Part shown: piece after piece, positions 54,548 to 63,818 of the stretch
Position numbering within the stretch: the first letter of the stretch is position 1
Layout of the letters: the number at the start of each line of letters is the position of its first letter
DNA from: Clostridia bacterium
Lineage (GTDB): Bacteria; Bacillota; Clostridia; Christensenellales; Aristaeellaceae
DNA: 64,000 bases
Direction of reading: 5' to 3'
NCBI GenBank assembly: GCA_017447185.1
Contig: JAFSOC010000015.1
Coordinates: 310,672-374,671 of the forward strand
Notes under the pieces: model-generated
Databases searched by the model: none
What the model was told of the DNA's origin: nothing
What the model saw: only the letters and a program-made list of their open reading frames with translations
Program-made: the position numbers and the translations under genes

Positions 54548-55318
54548 ATGACTGTTCAGACCGTATATGACCTGATTCAGACTGTTGCTCCTTTTGACAC
54601 ACAGATGGATTATGACAATTCAGGCCTGCTTGTAGGTTCTCCTTCACAGGAAGTTAAAAATATTCTCTTTGCTCTGGATGTAACGCAGCCAGTGATTGAT
54701 GAAGCTGTTGCCGTTGGTGCCGAACTGATTGTAACGCATCATCCGCTTATGTTTTCTGCAATTCACGCTTTGACAGATGAAACATACGAAGGCCGTCTGA
54801 TCCGTCGTCTTGTTCGTGAAAACATCAGTTTGATTGCAGCCCATACGAACCTGGATCAGGCGTCAGGAGGCATCAACGATACGCTTGCTGCCCTTTGCGG
54901 TCTTGTCGAAGTCAGCGGCGACGGTTTTTTTCGTACTGGTTTTCTTCCACAATCCATGACTGCCCGCGAATTTGGCGATATGCTTGAAACCAATCTGGAA
55001 ACAACCGTTCGGATTATGGCTCCTGAAGATCGTGTAATCCGTCGTGTCGGCCTCTGCTCCGGAGGCGGAAGCGATGAATGGATCCGCGCAGCTGATTCCG
55101 GTTGCGATGCTTTTGTAAGCGGAGAAATCAAGCATCATCATGCGCTCGCGATGGCTGATTCTGGTATAGCAGCCTTCGAATGCGGGCATTTTGCAACTGA
55201 GGAACCGGGCCTTGCCACCCTTGCCGAAGCTTTACAAAATTCCCTTGATCATGTAGAATGTAATGTGCGGGTTTTTGTATCCGCTGTTTCTGCGTATTCA
55301 TTTCCCCGCACCCCGTGA
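54548..55318 (+). CDS. Nif3-like dinuclear metal-centre protein
   Basis: 256 aa. Nif3/DUF34 (YbgI) family: DYDNSGLLVGSP, VTHHPLMFSAIHAL with metal-binding His, AAHTNLDQASGGINDTLA, and a C-terminal SGEIKHHHAL plus FECGHFATEEPG. Binds two metal ions; possible nucleotide or GTP cyclohydrolase-like activity is not settled. ACAGGAGG precedes the ATG. Usual partner of trmK. Confidence 0.93.
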   Translation: MTVQTVYDLIQTVAPFDTQMDYDNSGLLVGSPSQEVKNILFALDVTQPVIDEAVAVGAELIVTHHPLMFSAIHALTDETYEGRLIRRLVRENISLIAAHTNLDQASGGINDTLAALCGLVEVSGDGFFRTGFLPQSMTAREFGDMLETNLETTVRIMAPEDRVIRRVGLCSGGGSDEWIRAADSGCDAFVSGEIKHHHALAMADSGIAAFECGHFATEEPGLATLAEALQNSLDHVECNVRVFVSAVSAYSFPRTP

Positions 55319-55353
55319 CAGGCGGTTTTTCCCTGTCGGAAGGAGGCTCCTGT

Positions 55354-56055
55354 ATGGAAAATTTCGAATCTTTGTGGGCTTATCAGGCGGAAGATATGAA
55401 AGCTGACGCCATCGCGAATGCGATCCGTCGTTCTCCCATCCGTCAGAAACTTGAAAAAACGCGTGATCTGATTCTGGACCGCCAGAAGCAATACAAACAG
55501 ATCGAAGTGGAAATCACTGCCATGACCGATCGAAAGGATATCATTGAGCAGGCGGTTGCGCATTCCGAAGCACAGCTAAAAAATCTGAAAGACCGTTTTG
55601 AATCCAATCCTCCCCAGTCACCTGAAGATGTAAAAGCGCTGATGGCTGATGTGAGTCACTGCCGGGATACCATCCGTCAGTATGAAGCTGAAATTGCCCG
55701 GATCGTTAAGGAATCCACCGCAAATGAAAAACTTCAGAAAGTTGTCCGCGTGGAAGCCGCCAATGCAAAAAAGGCTTTTGATCAGCTAAAAGCTGAATAT
55801 GAAACTGAATCCCAGAGTAAAAAAGCTGAGCTGGACGAACAGCGGGCCAAAGCCAAAGCGCTTGTGGACACCGTGGATCCGGCGCTGCTTGAAGAATACA
55901 ACACCATTAAGAAACATATCACTCCGCCGATTGCCAGGCTCACGCATGGCCAGTGCTCCGGGTGTAACACTTCCTTACCTTCTGCTGTTCTTTCAAAGAT
56001 CAAAAACGGAGGCCTTGTTGAGTGCGAAACATGCGGCCGGATGATTATTCAGTAA
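55354..56055 (+). CDS. Zinc-ribbon coiled-coil protein (COG1579)
   Basis: 233 aa from the ATG at 55354 (AAGGAGG 8 bases before). Most is a long antiparallel coiled coil; the end is a C4 zinc ribbon with Cys pairs in HGQCSGCN and VECETCGR. Same family as CdsZ/CT398; partner of nif3 in many Gram-positives. Often called a nucleic-acid binding zinc ribbon. Last gene of the dgt-dnaG-rpoD unit. Confidence 0.9.
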   Translation: MENFESLWAYQAEDMKADAIANAIRRSPIRQKLEKTRDLILDRQKQYKQIEVEITAMTDRKDIIEQAVAHSEAQLKNLKDRFESNPPQSPEDVKALMADVSHCRDTIRQYEAEIARIVKESTANEKLQKVVRVEAANAKKAFDQLKAEYETESQSKKAELDEQRAKAKALVDTVDPALLEEYNTIKKHITPPIARLTHGQCSGCNTSLPSAVLSKIKNGGLVECETCGRMIIQ

Positions 56056-56072
56056 CTACTGCCGGATACATT

Positions 56073-56104
56073 AACGCCACTCCTTTACAGGAGCGGCGTT
56101 TTTA
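56073..56104 (+). terminator. Terminator of the rpoD operon
   Basis: Stem AACGCC-A-CTCC / GGAG-C-GGCGTT (56073-56083, 56089-56100) with one mismatch, then TTTT. It may also serve the convergent LRR gene. Confidence 0.85.
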
Positions 56105-56111
56105 AATATTT

Positions 56112-56870
56112 TTATTCCACGGGATCGTAATAAACTACCTCACTCATCATCGGGCATTGTTCAAAAGCATCCTCAGCAATTTCTGTTCCGCGAGGAACAA
56201 TGATTTTTTCCAGCTTTTCGCACCCGGTAAATGCGTTGCTTCCGATCGATTTCAGGTTTTTGCCGAATGAAATTTCCGTAAAGGAATTGCACGCGATAAA
56301 AACCATCTCCCCGACAGTTTCAAGGCTTTCAGGAAGGACAAGATTCTCCAGTGCCCCGCAGCCTCCGAAGGCGCACCTTCCAAGTGTGGTAACACCTTCC
56401 GGAATAACCACCTTTGTCAGGCCCGAACACATCCAGAAAGTCATATTGTCAATGATCATTACAGATTCTGGCAATTCGACCGTTTCAACCATTGCGTTGT
56501 TTGAAAATGTACAGTCCAGAACAGTTGTTTTGAGGCCGGCAACAGAATCCGGAACAACAACATCCCAATCGATGCCGTCATATCGTATAAGTTTGCAGGA
56601 GGTTTCATCCTCCGGCAGCAGATCATAGTAGTAATCGCCGTCTTTGAGAAAATCCTGATGATTTCCGGAAGCCTTGTTCATTGCTTCCTTCGCGTTGGAA
56701 AATTCGTCCTCTGACATCTCTTCCAGATCTTCTCCGTCATCCCAATCCATTTCTTCTTCGGAATCAAAATCATCAAAATCGTCAAAGTCATCAAAATCGT
56801 CTTCAGCCAGAGAGGTCAGACTGAACAGCAGAAACAGCAGTGCAGCAAATACAGCAAACAATCGTTTCAT
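56112..56870 (-). CDS. Exported leucine-rich repeat protein with acidic linker
   Basis: 252 aa. Signal peptide of 21-22 residues (MKRLFAVFAALLFLL, SLAED). An Asp/Phe linker of FDD units (residues 23-38) and an acidic segment to about 60 follow, then BspA-type (LRR_5) repeats, e.g. VVIPEGVTTLGRCAFGGCGAL and IIVPRGTEIAEDAFEQC. No sortase or anchor signal, so secreted or loosely bound. LRR_5 proteins often bind host or plant material; the role is unknown. Confidence 0.82.
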   Translation of the reverse strand: MKRLFAVFAALLFLLFSLTSLAEDDFDDFDDFDDFDSEEEMDWDDGEDLEEMSEDEFSNAKEAMNKASGNHQDFLKDGDYYYDLLPEDETSCKLIRYDGIDWDVVVPDSVAGLKTTVLDCTFSNNAMVETVELPESVMIIDNMTFWMCSGLTKVVIPEGVTTLGRCAFGGCGALENLVLPESLETVGEMVFIACNSFTEISFGKNLKSIGSNAFTGCEKLEKIIVPRGTEIAEDAFEQCPMMSEVVYYDPVE

Positions 56871-56987
56871 CTGTCCGTCACCCCCTCCTCTTTTCCATTA
56901 TCCAGATTATTATAGAAGAACATGAAAAAAAAATCAACCTGTCGGGTATATTTACACAAAATCCTCATTTCTGTCAGAAACTTATGA

Positions 56988-57016
56988 TTGACGAAAGATT
57001 GCAGTTATGTTATTCT
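56988..57016 (+). promoter_or_regulatory. Promoter of lacI-malQ-glgP
   Basis: TTGACG (56988-56993), 17-bp spacer, TATTCT (57011-57016). The operator begins 4 bp downstream. Confidence 0.75.
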
Positions 57017-57020
57017 TCTT

Positions 57021-57048
57021 CCGGAAACGTTTCCGATATCGTTTCCGG
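57021..57048 (+). promoter_or_regulatory. LacI-family operator, nested palindromes
   Basis: CGGAAACGTTTCCG (57022-57035) is a perfect 14-bp palindrome with the CG centre typical of LacI/CcpA sites. It is nested in an outer repeat CCGGAAAC (57021-57028) / GTTTCCGG (57041-57048), and GATATC lies between. It covers the transcription start, so autoregulation by the gene at 57075 is expected. Confidence 0.75.
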
Positions 57049-57074
57049 CCTTGACAGTAAAGGAGATTCGTATC

Positions 57075-58100
57075 ATGGATGAAGTCATTACCATCAAGGA
57101 TATTGCCAGAATGGCCAATGTCTCTGTGACGACTGTCAGCCGGGTGCTGAACCATCGTCCGGATGTGAATCCTGTCACAAGGGAAAAAGTCGAGCGGATT
57201 ATTGCAGAGAAGCATTTTGTAGGGAATCAGAATGCGCGCGGCCTTAAACAGACCAGTGAAGTTATCGGTCTGATTATCCGCGGAAGGTCCAACCCTTTCC
57301 TCAATTCTCTGGCAGAATCCATTCTTGATCAGGCAGCCTCCCTTCCTGACTATGTTGTTACCGAATATATAGATGAAAAAGCAGATGAGTTCGAGACAGC
57401 TCTCAGAATGACAAGGCAGAATCATGTGAAAGGCATGATTTTTGTTGGCAGCCTGCTGGATGACAGGGTAAAAGCCATCCGCCACCTGGAAATACCTGTT
57501 GTTTTTACGACCGTAAATGCAAAAGCCGCCTCTATGCAGAATGCGTCTTCTGTTGCCGTGGACGATCGCAGCATGGGCCGCCTTGTCGCGGAACAGCTGC
57601 TGTCAGTCGGACATCGGAAAATTGCTGTATTCGGTTCCAATCCAATCGCAGGAGATTCTCTTGCCATGCGTTTCGAAGGCTTCTGCGATGCTTTTACCGA
57701 TCACGGATTGTCTTTCAACAGTGACGATTACCGGGAATGCCGTTTCTCACTTGATGCCGGTTATTCGACGGCAAAGGATTATTTTTCATCCCATCCGGAT
57801 ACTACAGCTTTATTCACCATGAGCGATGCTGTTGCCATTGGTGCAATCCGGGCGCTCCGTGATCTAGGAAAGAATGTTCCTGAAGATGTCAGCGTCATCG
57901 GATTCGACGGTATCGATCTAAGCCGTTTCACAATTCCGCGTCTCACTACAGTAGAACAGCCGGTTGAAGAAATTGCACTTCGAAGTGTCAACATGCTGCT
58001 GGATATGATGGAGAAAAATGCAGCCCCCCGTCACATCCTTGTAAATGCAGTCTATCGCAATCGTGATTCTGTTGCTCCCCCGCATATTCCTGCCGACTGA
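57075..58100 (+). CDS. LacI family transcriptional regulator
   Basis: 341 aa. HTH residues about 5-25 (TIKDIARMANVSVTTVSRVLN) with the hinge to residue 60, then a two-lobed effector domain (GLIIRGRSNPFLNSL, GFDGIDLSRF). Start at 57075 after AAAGGAG. The next genes malQ (19 bp) and glgP follow, so it most likely responds to maltodextrin or a related glucan and regulates them. This is inference from context. Confidence 0.9.
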   Translation: MDEVITIKDIARMANVSVTTVSRVLNHRPDVNPVTREKVERIIAEKHFVGNQNARGLKQTSEVIGLIIRGRSNPFLNSLAESILDQAASLPDYVVTEYIDEKADEFETALRMTRQNHVKGMIFVGSLLDDRVKAIRHLEIPVVFTTVNAKAASMQNASSVAVDDRSMGRLVAEQLLSVGHRKIAVFGSNPIAGDSLAMRFEGFCDAFTDHGLSFNSDDYRECRFSLDAGYSTAKDYFSSHPDTTALFTMSDAVAIGAIRALRDLGKNVPEDVSVIGFDGIDLSRFTIPRLTTVEQPVEEIALRSVNMLLDMMEKNAAPRHILVNAVYRNRDSVAPPHIPAD

Positions 58101-58119
58101 TCTGTGAAAGGAGATTTTT

Positions 58120-59592
58120 ATGCGTTCAAGCGGTGTATTAATGCATATCACTTCCCTGCCTTCTCCCGGAGGAATTGGTACTCTCGGACAGGAAGCATAT
58201 GAGTTCGCAGATTTTTTGCAGGCTTCCGGCTTCCGGATCTGGCAGATGCTTCCAGTAGGGCCCACAGGATATGGGGAAAGTCCATATCAGTCCTCCTCTG
58301 TTTTTGCAGGAAATCCGCTTATGATTTCCTGTCGCTCCCTGCGCGAAGAAAACCTCCTCACTTATGAAGATGAAGAAGAATTTACGCCTGATGATCCTGA
58401 AAAGATTGATTATGAAGCTGTAAGAAAAAATAAATTGATGCTTCTTCGCAGGTGTTATGAAGAATCCGCCGGGAAAATGAGTCATCAGCTGGATTTGTTT
58501 CACGCAGAAAACCCGTGGGTTGTTGATTACGCCCTTTTCACCGCTGTGAAAGAATATTTCGGCAATGTAATGTTCTCTGCATGGCCTGACCGCGGTATCA
58601 TCCGCCGTACACCTGAGTCTATCCGTAAATATTCCGAGCTGCTGAAAGATGAAATCTCTTTTCATGTATTCTGCCAGTTTCTTTTCCGTCGCCAGTGGCG
58701 CAGTCTCAAGGAATATTGCAATGAACGCGGAATTCTTTTTTTCGGAGATATGCCCATATACGTAGCGGAAGATTCTGTAGATGCTTGGACAAATCCGGAT
58801 ATTTTCCAGCTTGACCGCAACATGATTCCGAAACGTGTTGCCGGTGTTCCGCCGGATTACTTCTCCGAAGACGGACAGCTATGGGGTAATCCTCTTTATC
58901 GCTGGCATCGGCTTCGTTTCCGCCATTATGACTGGTGGGTCCGCCGTATGAAAGGCATGGCTGAATTGTACGATATGATCCGTATTGATCATTTTATCGG
59001 CTTCGCAAATTATTTTTCCGTTAAACACGGCAGTCCCAATGCAAGAGATGGGAAATGGGTCATCGGTCCCGGAAAAAAGCTCTTCAAAACCCTCAATAAG
59101 GAAATGCCCGGTTTCCGGATTGTTGCGGAAGATCTTGGCTGCGTAAACCAACGGGTGGAAAAGCTGCTGCGTTGGTGCAATTATCCGGGTATGAAGGTTA
59201 TGCTTTTCGGATTTGACGGAGATGAGACTAATCAGCATTTCCCGAAAAATTATGGGAAGAATTCAGTTGCCTATACCGGTACACACGATAATGACACAAT
59301 TATGGGCTGGGTTGGTTCTGCATCAGAGAAAGCATTGGCAATGGCCATGAAAACATTGGGATTCAAAACAAAGGATGAAGCACCGGATGCATTTATCCGC
59401 AGCCTTTTTCAACTTCCATGTGACACGGTTATTGTTCCGATGCAGGATATTCTTCATCTGGATAATAATTCACGCATGAATTATCCTGGATCAATAGGCG
59501 GCAACTGGGGATGGCGTATGAAACCTGGCAGCCTGACTCTTGAATTATCCATGAAATACAATCAACTGAATGCGGAAACAAACAGGAGGTAA
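58120..59592 (+). CDS. malQ: 4-alpha-glucanotransferase (amylomaltase)
   Basis: 490 aa, GH77. Opening GVLMHITSLPSPGGIGTLG, catalytic acids in DMIRIDHFIGFANYF (nucleophile Asp), IVAEDLG (acid/base Glu) and YTGTHDNDTI. Rearranges maltodextrins in the cytoplasm to supply phosphorylase. Located between the LacI gene and glgP, 7 bp before glgP. Confidence 0.96.
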   Translation: MRSSGVLMHITSLPSPGGIGTLGQEAYEFADFLQASGFRIWQMLPVGPTGYGESPYQSSSVFAGNPLMISCRSLREENLLTYEDEEEFTPDDPEKIDYEAVRKNKLMLLRRCYEESAGKMSHQLDLFHAENPWVVDYALFTAVKEYFGNVMFSAWPDRGIIRRTPESIRKYSELLKDEISFHVFCQFLFRRQWRSLKEYCNERGILFFGDMPIYVAEDSVDAWTNPDIFQLDRNMIPKRVAGVPPDYFSEDGQLWGNPLYRWHRLRFRHYDWWVRRMKGMAELYDMIRIDHFIGFANYFSVKHGSPNARDGKWVIGPGKKLFKTLNKEMPGFRIVAEDLGCVNQRVEKLLRWCNYPGMKVMLFGFDGDETNQHFPKNYGKNSVAYTGTHDNDTIMGWVGSASEKALAMAMKTLGFKTKDEAPDAFIRSLFQLPCDTVIVPMQDILHLDNNSRMNYPGSIGGNWGWRMKPGSLTLELSMKYNQLNAETNRR

Positions 59593-59599
59593 GTGTAAA

Positions 59600-61939
59600 A
59601 TGAACGCTAAAACAGTGATCAGAGATGCTGAACAGAAACTGATGACAGAAGCACACAAGGAATGGAAAGATGCTTCCGCCGTGGATCTGCACAACGCCAT
59701 TTCCGGTGCAGCAATGGACGCGATTGCTTCCTTGTGGAAGAAAAAGGAAGATGCTCGTTTTCCTCTCCGGAAAGCGGCCTATCTTTCCATGGAATTCCTT
59801 GTTGGTCGCCTGATTTACAACAATCTTTACTGTATGGGGCTGCTGGAAGAAACCAAAAAGCTTCTTGCGGAAAAAGGTGTTGATCTCGCAATGATGGAAG
59901 ATATAGAAGATGACGCTTTCGGCAATGGCGGACTGGGCCGTCTTGCCGCCTGCTTCCTGGACAGCGCCGTAACCTGCAATATTCCCCTGACCGGTTATGG
60001 CCTGCGTTTCCGCTACGGTCTTTTCAAACAGAAGTTTGAGAACGGCCGTCAGGTGGAAATTCCGGATGACTGGGCACGTTACGGAGACCCATGGTCTATC
60101 CGTCGTGAAGATGAAGCTGTTATCGTTTCCATGAAAACCGGCGATGTGCTTGCTGTTCCTTATGATATGCCGGTCATCGGCTATGGCGCCAAAAACATTG
60201 GCACGCTGCGCTTATGGCAGACTGAAAGTCTGAATGAAATTGATTTTGCGCTGTTCAACGAACAGGAATATGCCAAGGCAGCCGCAAACAAAAATCAGGC
60301 GGAGGATATCACAAAATTCCTGTATCCCAACGACACGAAAAAAGAAGGAAAACAACTCCGTGTAAAACAGCAGTATGTTCTGGTTTCCGCCACGATGCAG
60401 GATCTTCTGCGCGGTTACCGGCAGCGTCACGGAAGCGACTATAGTTTCTTTTCAAAGGAAACAGCTGCTCAGTTGAACGATACGCATCCTTCCATGGCCA
60501 TTCCGGAGCTGATCCGCCTGCTTGTGGACGATGGTGTTTCTTTTGAAAATGCCTTCGCCATCGCGCGTGAAACTTTTGCCTACACAAATCACACAGTGAT
60601 GCAGGAAGCACTGGAAAAGTGGGATCTCACTCTGCTTTCTTCCGTTTGCCCGCAGATTGTCGGAATTATCCGCAAAATCGATGCCCGTTTCCGTAAAGAA
60701 ATGAAAAAAGCCGGCAAGGAAATCTCCCCTTCCCTTTGCATTATTCTGGACGGACGGGTTCATATGGCAGAACTCGCCACTTATGCTTCGCATGCAATCA
60801 ACGGAGTAGCAGCCCTGCATACAGAAATATTGAAGAATGATGTTTTCGCAGAATGGTATAAACTTTACCCGGAACGTTTCCAGAACAAGACAAACGGAAT
60901 CACACAGCGCCGATGGCTTGGTCTCTGCAATCCTGAACTGTCTGCATTGATTGAAAACAAAATCGGTACAGGCTTCATCACGGATCTTGCACAGCTTGAA
61001 AAACTGGATCCGGAAATCAACGCGGCGCTTTGCAAAAAGTTTATCAACGTTAAGAAAGCCAAGAAAAAACAGCTTTGTGATGAAATCGCAAAGCGTGAAG
61101 GCGTTTTGCTGGATCCTTCAATGGTTTTCGATGTGCAGGTCAAACGTCTGCATGAATATAAACGCCAGTTCATGAATGCCCTGAGCATTCTGGCTATATA
61201 TGACCAGCTGAAAAAAGGCCAGCTGAAGGATCTTCCTCCTGTTGCCTTCATCTTCGGCGCCAAGGCTGCTCCCGGTTATGAACGGGCCAAAGCCGTGATC
61301 CACTGGATCAACATGATTGCCGATAAAGTAAATAATGATCCGATAACTAAGGACCGTCTGAAAGTGGTTTTTGTACAGAATTACTGCTGCTCCTGGGCGG
61401 AAAAAATAATTCCCGCGGCAGACATTTCTGAACAGATCTCTCCCGCCGGTACAGAAGCCTCCGGAACCGGCAATATGAAGCTGATGCTCAACGGAGCCGT
61501 AACACTTGGCACTTTTGACGGTGCCAATGTGGAAATTGTCGAGGAAGCCGGACTGGATAACAACTACATCTTCGGCGCAACAGTGGAAGAGCTTGAAAAA
61601 ATAAAAGACAGCTATGATCCAAAAAAGATTTACAATAAAAATACTCTTCTCCGCCGAGCGCTGGATACCCTTACAGACGGTACTTTCCCGGATGAAGACG
61701 GAGCCCTGAAGGAGCTGCATGATGCGATTCTCGAAGGCGCTTCCTGGCACAAACCTGATCATTACTACGTTATGAAGGATTTTGAAAGTTATTATGAAAC
61801 CAAGCTCCGCGCCATCCGGGATGCCGGCGCTGGCGATAATGCCTTTGCCCGCAAGTGTCTGATGAATATTGCCCACTCCGGAAAATTCTCCTCTGATCGG
61901 ACGATTCGCCAGTATGCAAAGGAAATCTGGAAAGTATAA
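59600..61939 (+). CDS. glgP: Glycogen/maltodextrin phosphorylase
   Basis: 779 aa, GT35. The PLP lysine lies in EASGTGNMKLMLNG; GNGGLGRLAACFLDS and AQLNDTHP are the other hallmarks. Releases glucose-1-phosphate from alpha-glucans. AGGAGG lies before the ATG at 59600; the longer frame overlaps malQ. Works with MalQ, which explains the operon. Confidence 0.97.
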   Translation: MNAKTVIRDAEQKLMTEAHKEWKDASAVDLHNAISGAAMDAIASLWKKKEDARFPLRKAAYLSMEFLVGRLIYNNLYCMGLLEETKKLLAEKGVDLAMMEDIEDDAFGNGGLGRLAACFLDSAVTCNIPLTGYGLRFRYGLFKQKFENGRQVEIPDDWARYGDPWSIRREDEAVIVSMKTGDVLAVPYDMPVIGYGAKNIGTLRLWQTESLNEIDFALFNEQEYAKAAANKNQAEDITKFLYPNDTKKEGKQLRVKQQYVLVSATMQDLLRGYRQRHGSDYSFFSKETAAQLNDTHPSMAIPELIRLLVDDGVSFENAFAIARETFAYTNHTVMQEALEKWDLTLLSSVCPQIVGIIRKIDARFRKEMKKAGKEISPSLCIILDGRVHMAELATYASHAINGVAALHTEILKNDVFAEWYKLYPERFQNKTNGITQRRWLGLCNPELSALIENKIGTGFITDLAQLEKLDPEINAALCKKFINVKKAKKKQLCDEIAKREGVLLDPSMVFDVQVKRLHEYKRQFMNALSILAIYDQLKKGQLKDLPPVAFIFGAKAAPGYERAKAVIHWINMIADKVNNDPITKDRLKVVFVQNYCCSWAEKIIPAADISEQISPAGTEASGTGNMKLMLNGAVTLGTFDGANVEIVEEAGLDNNYIFGATVEELEKIKDSYDPKKIYNKNTLLRRALDTLTDGTFPDEDGALKELHDAILEGASWHKPDHYYVMKDFESYYETKLRAIRDAGAGDNAFARKCLMNIAHSGKFSSDRTIRQYAKEIWKV

Positions 61940-61945
61940 CAGAAA

Positions 61946-61983
61946 TCCGGGACATCGCACAGACGTCCCGGAATATTATTTTC
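61946..61983 (+). terminator. Terminator of lacI-malQ-glgP
   Basis: Perfect 8-bp stem TCCGGGAC / GTCCCGGA (61946-61953, 61965-61972), 11-base loop, weak U tract ATATTATTTT. Confidence 0.75.
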
Positions 61984-61992
61984 TGCCTGATA

Positions 61993-62850
61993 TTATTCAC
62001 TGAACATCTTTTTCAGAAGGAGCGCCGCCTGTTTTACGGCGTTCTTTTTTTCACCTGCAGCCATCAGGCACTCCTGTGCTTCCCTTAATGTTTTCCCCTG
62101 TTTCATTTCCTCTATCAACCGGGCTTCCACAGAAGCGGGTTTTGTTGTCTGTTCCGGTTCTCCCTTTGTAACATTGTGCAGATCCAGCACTACGCAATAT
62201 TCGCCTTTTTCCGTTTTATCATTGGACCTCAATAGCGAAAGAACTTCTTCAGGACTTCCATACATCGTTTTTTCATGGAGCTTGGTCAGATCACAGCATA
62301 CGGTCATCTGCGCATCCGGCAATACTTCCGCGATGCATTCGGTCAGCTCTGTAATCCGGAAAGGTGATTCATGCAGAATAGCTACAGGAACTCCGCAGGC
62401 AATTTCTTTCAGCCGTGATTTCAGATCTTTTTTCTCCCTGGGCAGGAAGCCATAGAAAGCAAATTCTCTGGCATCGAAACCGCTGACGGAAACCGCAGCA
62501 ATTCCTGCACAGCAGCCGGGAACCGGCAGTACCTGTATCCCTTTTTCAATGCATACATGTACAACTTCATTTCCCGGATCCGAGATACAGGGTGTACCTG
62601 CATCTGTCACGAGACAGGCGGTAAGGTTTTCTGTCAGGATCTTCTCTGCAAGCAATTCAGCTTTACTGTCCTCATTGTGACGGTGGCAGCTGACCAGCGG
62701 AGCGTGAAAGCCGAACACCTGACACAGTTTCATGGTTACCCGGGTATCTTCTGCAATAATCAGGCTGGAATTTTTAAGGATTTCCACTGCCCGGGGAGAA
62801 AGATCCTGCAGATTGCCGATAGGAGTCGCTACGACATAAAGCGTTGCCAT
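61993..62850 (-). CDS. rsmI: 16S rRNA (cytidine1402-2'-O)-methyltransferase RsmI
   Basis: 285 aa. TP-methylase fold with VATPIGNLQDLSPRA opening, IIAEDTR, LVTDAGTPCISDPG and the FYGFLPR motif. Methylates the ribose of C1402 in 16S rRNA, the same nucleotide whose base is methylated by RsmH encoded next door (3-bp gap). The C-terminal helical domain is present. Confidence 0.96.
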   Translation of the reverse strand: MATLYVVATPIGNLQDLSPRAVEILKNSSLIIAEDTRVTMKLCQVFGFHAPLVSCHRHNEDSKAELLAEKILTENLTACLVTDAGTPCISDPGNEVVHVCIEKGIQVLPVPGCCAGIAAVSVSGFDAREFAFYGFLPREKKDLKSRLKEIACGVPVAILHESPFRITELTECIAEVLPDAQMTVCCDLTKLHEKTMYGSPEEVLSLLRSNDKTEKGEYCVVLDLHNVTKGEPEQTTKPASVEARLIEEMKQGKTLREAQECLMAAGEKKNAVKQAALLLKKMFSE

Positions 62851-62853
62851 CCG

Positions 62854-63798
62854 TCAATCCTCCCCGATCTTTTCAGCTACCCGAAGTTTTGCGCTTCTTG
62901 CCCTTGGATTTCGTTCTGTTTCTTCTTCGGATGGAGCAACCATACCGCCTGCCAATACTTTCAGTGAAGGTTTTCTTCCGCAGGTGCAAATCGGTGCCTT
63001 TGGAGGGCAGATACAGGGATTTTCCAGCGTTTTGAAACATTTTTTTACAATCCGGTCTTCCAGGGAATGAAAAGTAATTACGCAGAAACGTGCACCTGGT
63101 TTCAGGCAATCAGTAAAATCACGGATCGCCTGTTCCAGCGGTGCCAGTTCGTCATTGATTTCAATACGGACAGCCTGAAAAGTTCTTCGGGCCGGATGCC
63201 CGTCATCTTTTCGTCTGACCGCTTTCGGAATCGCAGCATCCACTGCATTTACTAGATCAAATGTGGTTTCCAGAGGTTTATGCTGCCGGTGTTCACAGAT
63301 AATTGCTGCTATCCGGGCCGCCCATTTTTCTTCGCCCCAATCCCTCAGCACGCGGGTGATTTCCTGTTTTGAAGCAGTATTCAGGAATTCTGCAGCAGTC
63401 TGTCCATGGCTCCGGTCCATTCGCATATCCAGCGGAGCATCCGCATGATAGCTGAATCCACGTTCCGGCGTATCCAGCTGCGGGCTGGAAACACCAAGAT
63501 CCAGCAAAACCCCGTCCAGCGGGCCGGCACCTTCTTCCTGAAGCAGGAATTTCCCGTCATGGAAATTGCCCCGGATTGCGTGGAATCCGGGGTATTTTTT
63601 CAATCGTTCAGAAGCGGCAGCAATAGCGGTTTCATCCCGGTCAATACCGTACAGCGTTGCAGTCCCTCCGGACGCCTTCAGAATGGCTTCGCTGTGGCCA
63701 CCACCGCCGAGTGTTCCATCGCAGTAAATGCCGTCCTTCCGGACGTTCATCCACTCCAGGACCTCCTGCAAAAGTACCGGTTCATGCTGAAAATCCAT
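62854..63798 (-). CDS. rsmH: 16S rRNA (cytosine1402-N4)-methyltransferase RsmH
   Basis: 314 aa. FQHEPVLLQEVLEWM opening, SAM motif DGTLGGGGHSEAIL, GVLLDLGVSSPQLD, and the C-terminal FHSLEDRIVKKCF. In many bacteria this gene opens the dcw cluster; here it is with rsmI and valS instead. Ends at a region with Cys (CICPPKAPICTCGRKP) of the family. Confidence 0.97.
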   Translation of the reverse strand: MDFQHEPVLLQEVLEWMNVRKDGIYCDGTLGGGGHSEAILKASGGTATLYGIDRDETAIAAASERLKKYPGFHAIRGNFHDGKFLLQEEGAGPLDGVLLDLGVSSPQLDTPERGFSYHADAPLDMRMDRSHGQTAAEFLNTASKQEITRVLRDWGEEKWAARIAAIICEHRQHKPLETTFDLVNAVDAAIPKAVRRKDDGHPARRTFQAVRIEINDELAPLEQAIRDFTDCLKPGARFCVITFHSLEDRIVKKCFKTLENPCICPPKAPICTCGRKPSLKVLAGGMVAPSEEETERNPRARSAKLRVAEKIGED

Positions 63799-63818
63799 GT
63801 GGTTTACTCCTGAATGCT

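Noticed and set aside
56755..56805. CRISPR-like or other array
   Set aside because: Short in-frame GAC/TTT-type codon repeats inside a coding gene, without spacers.
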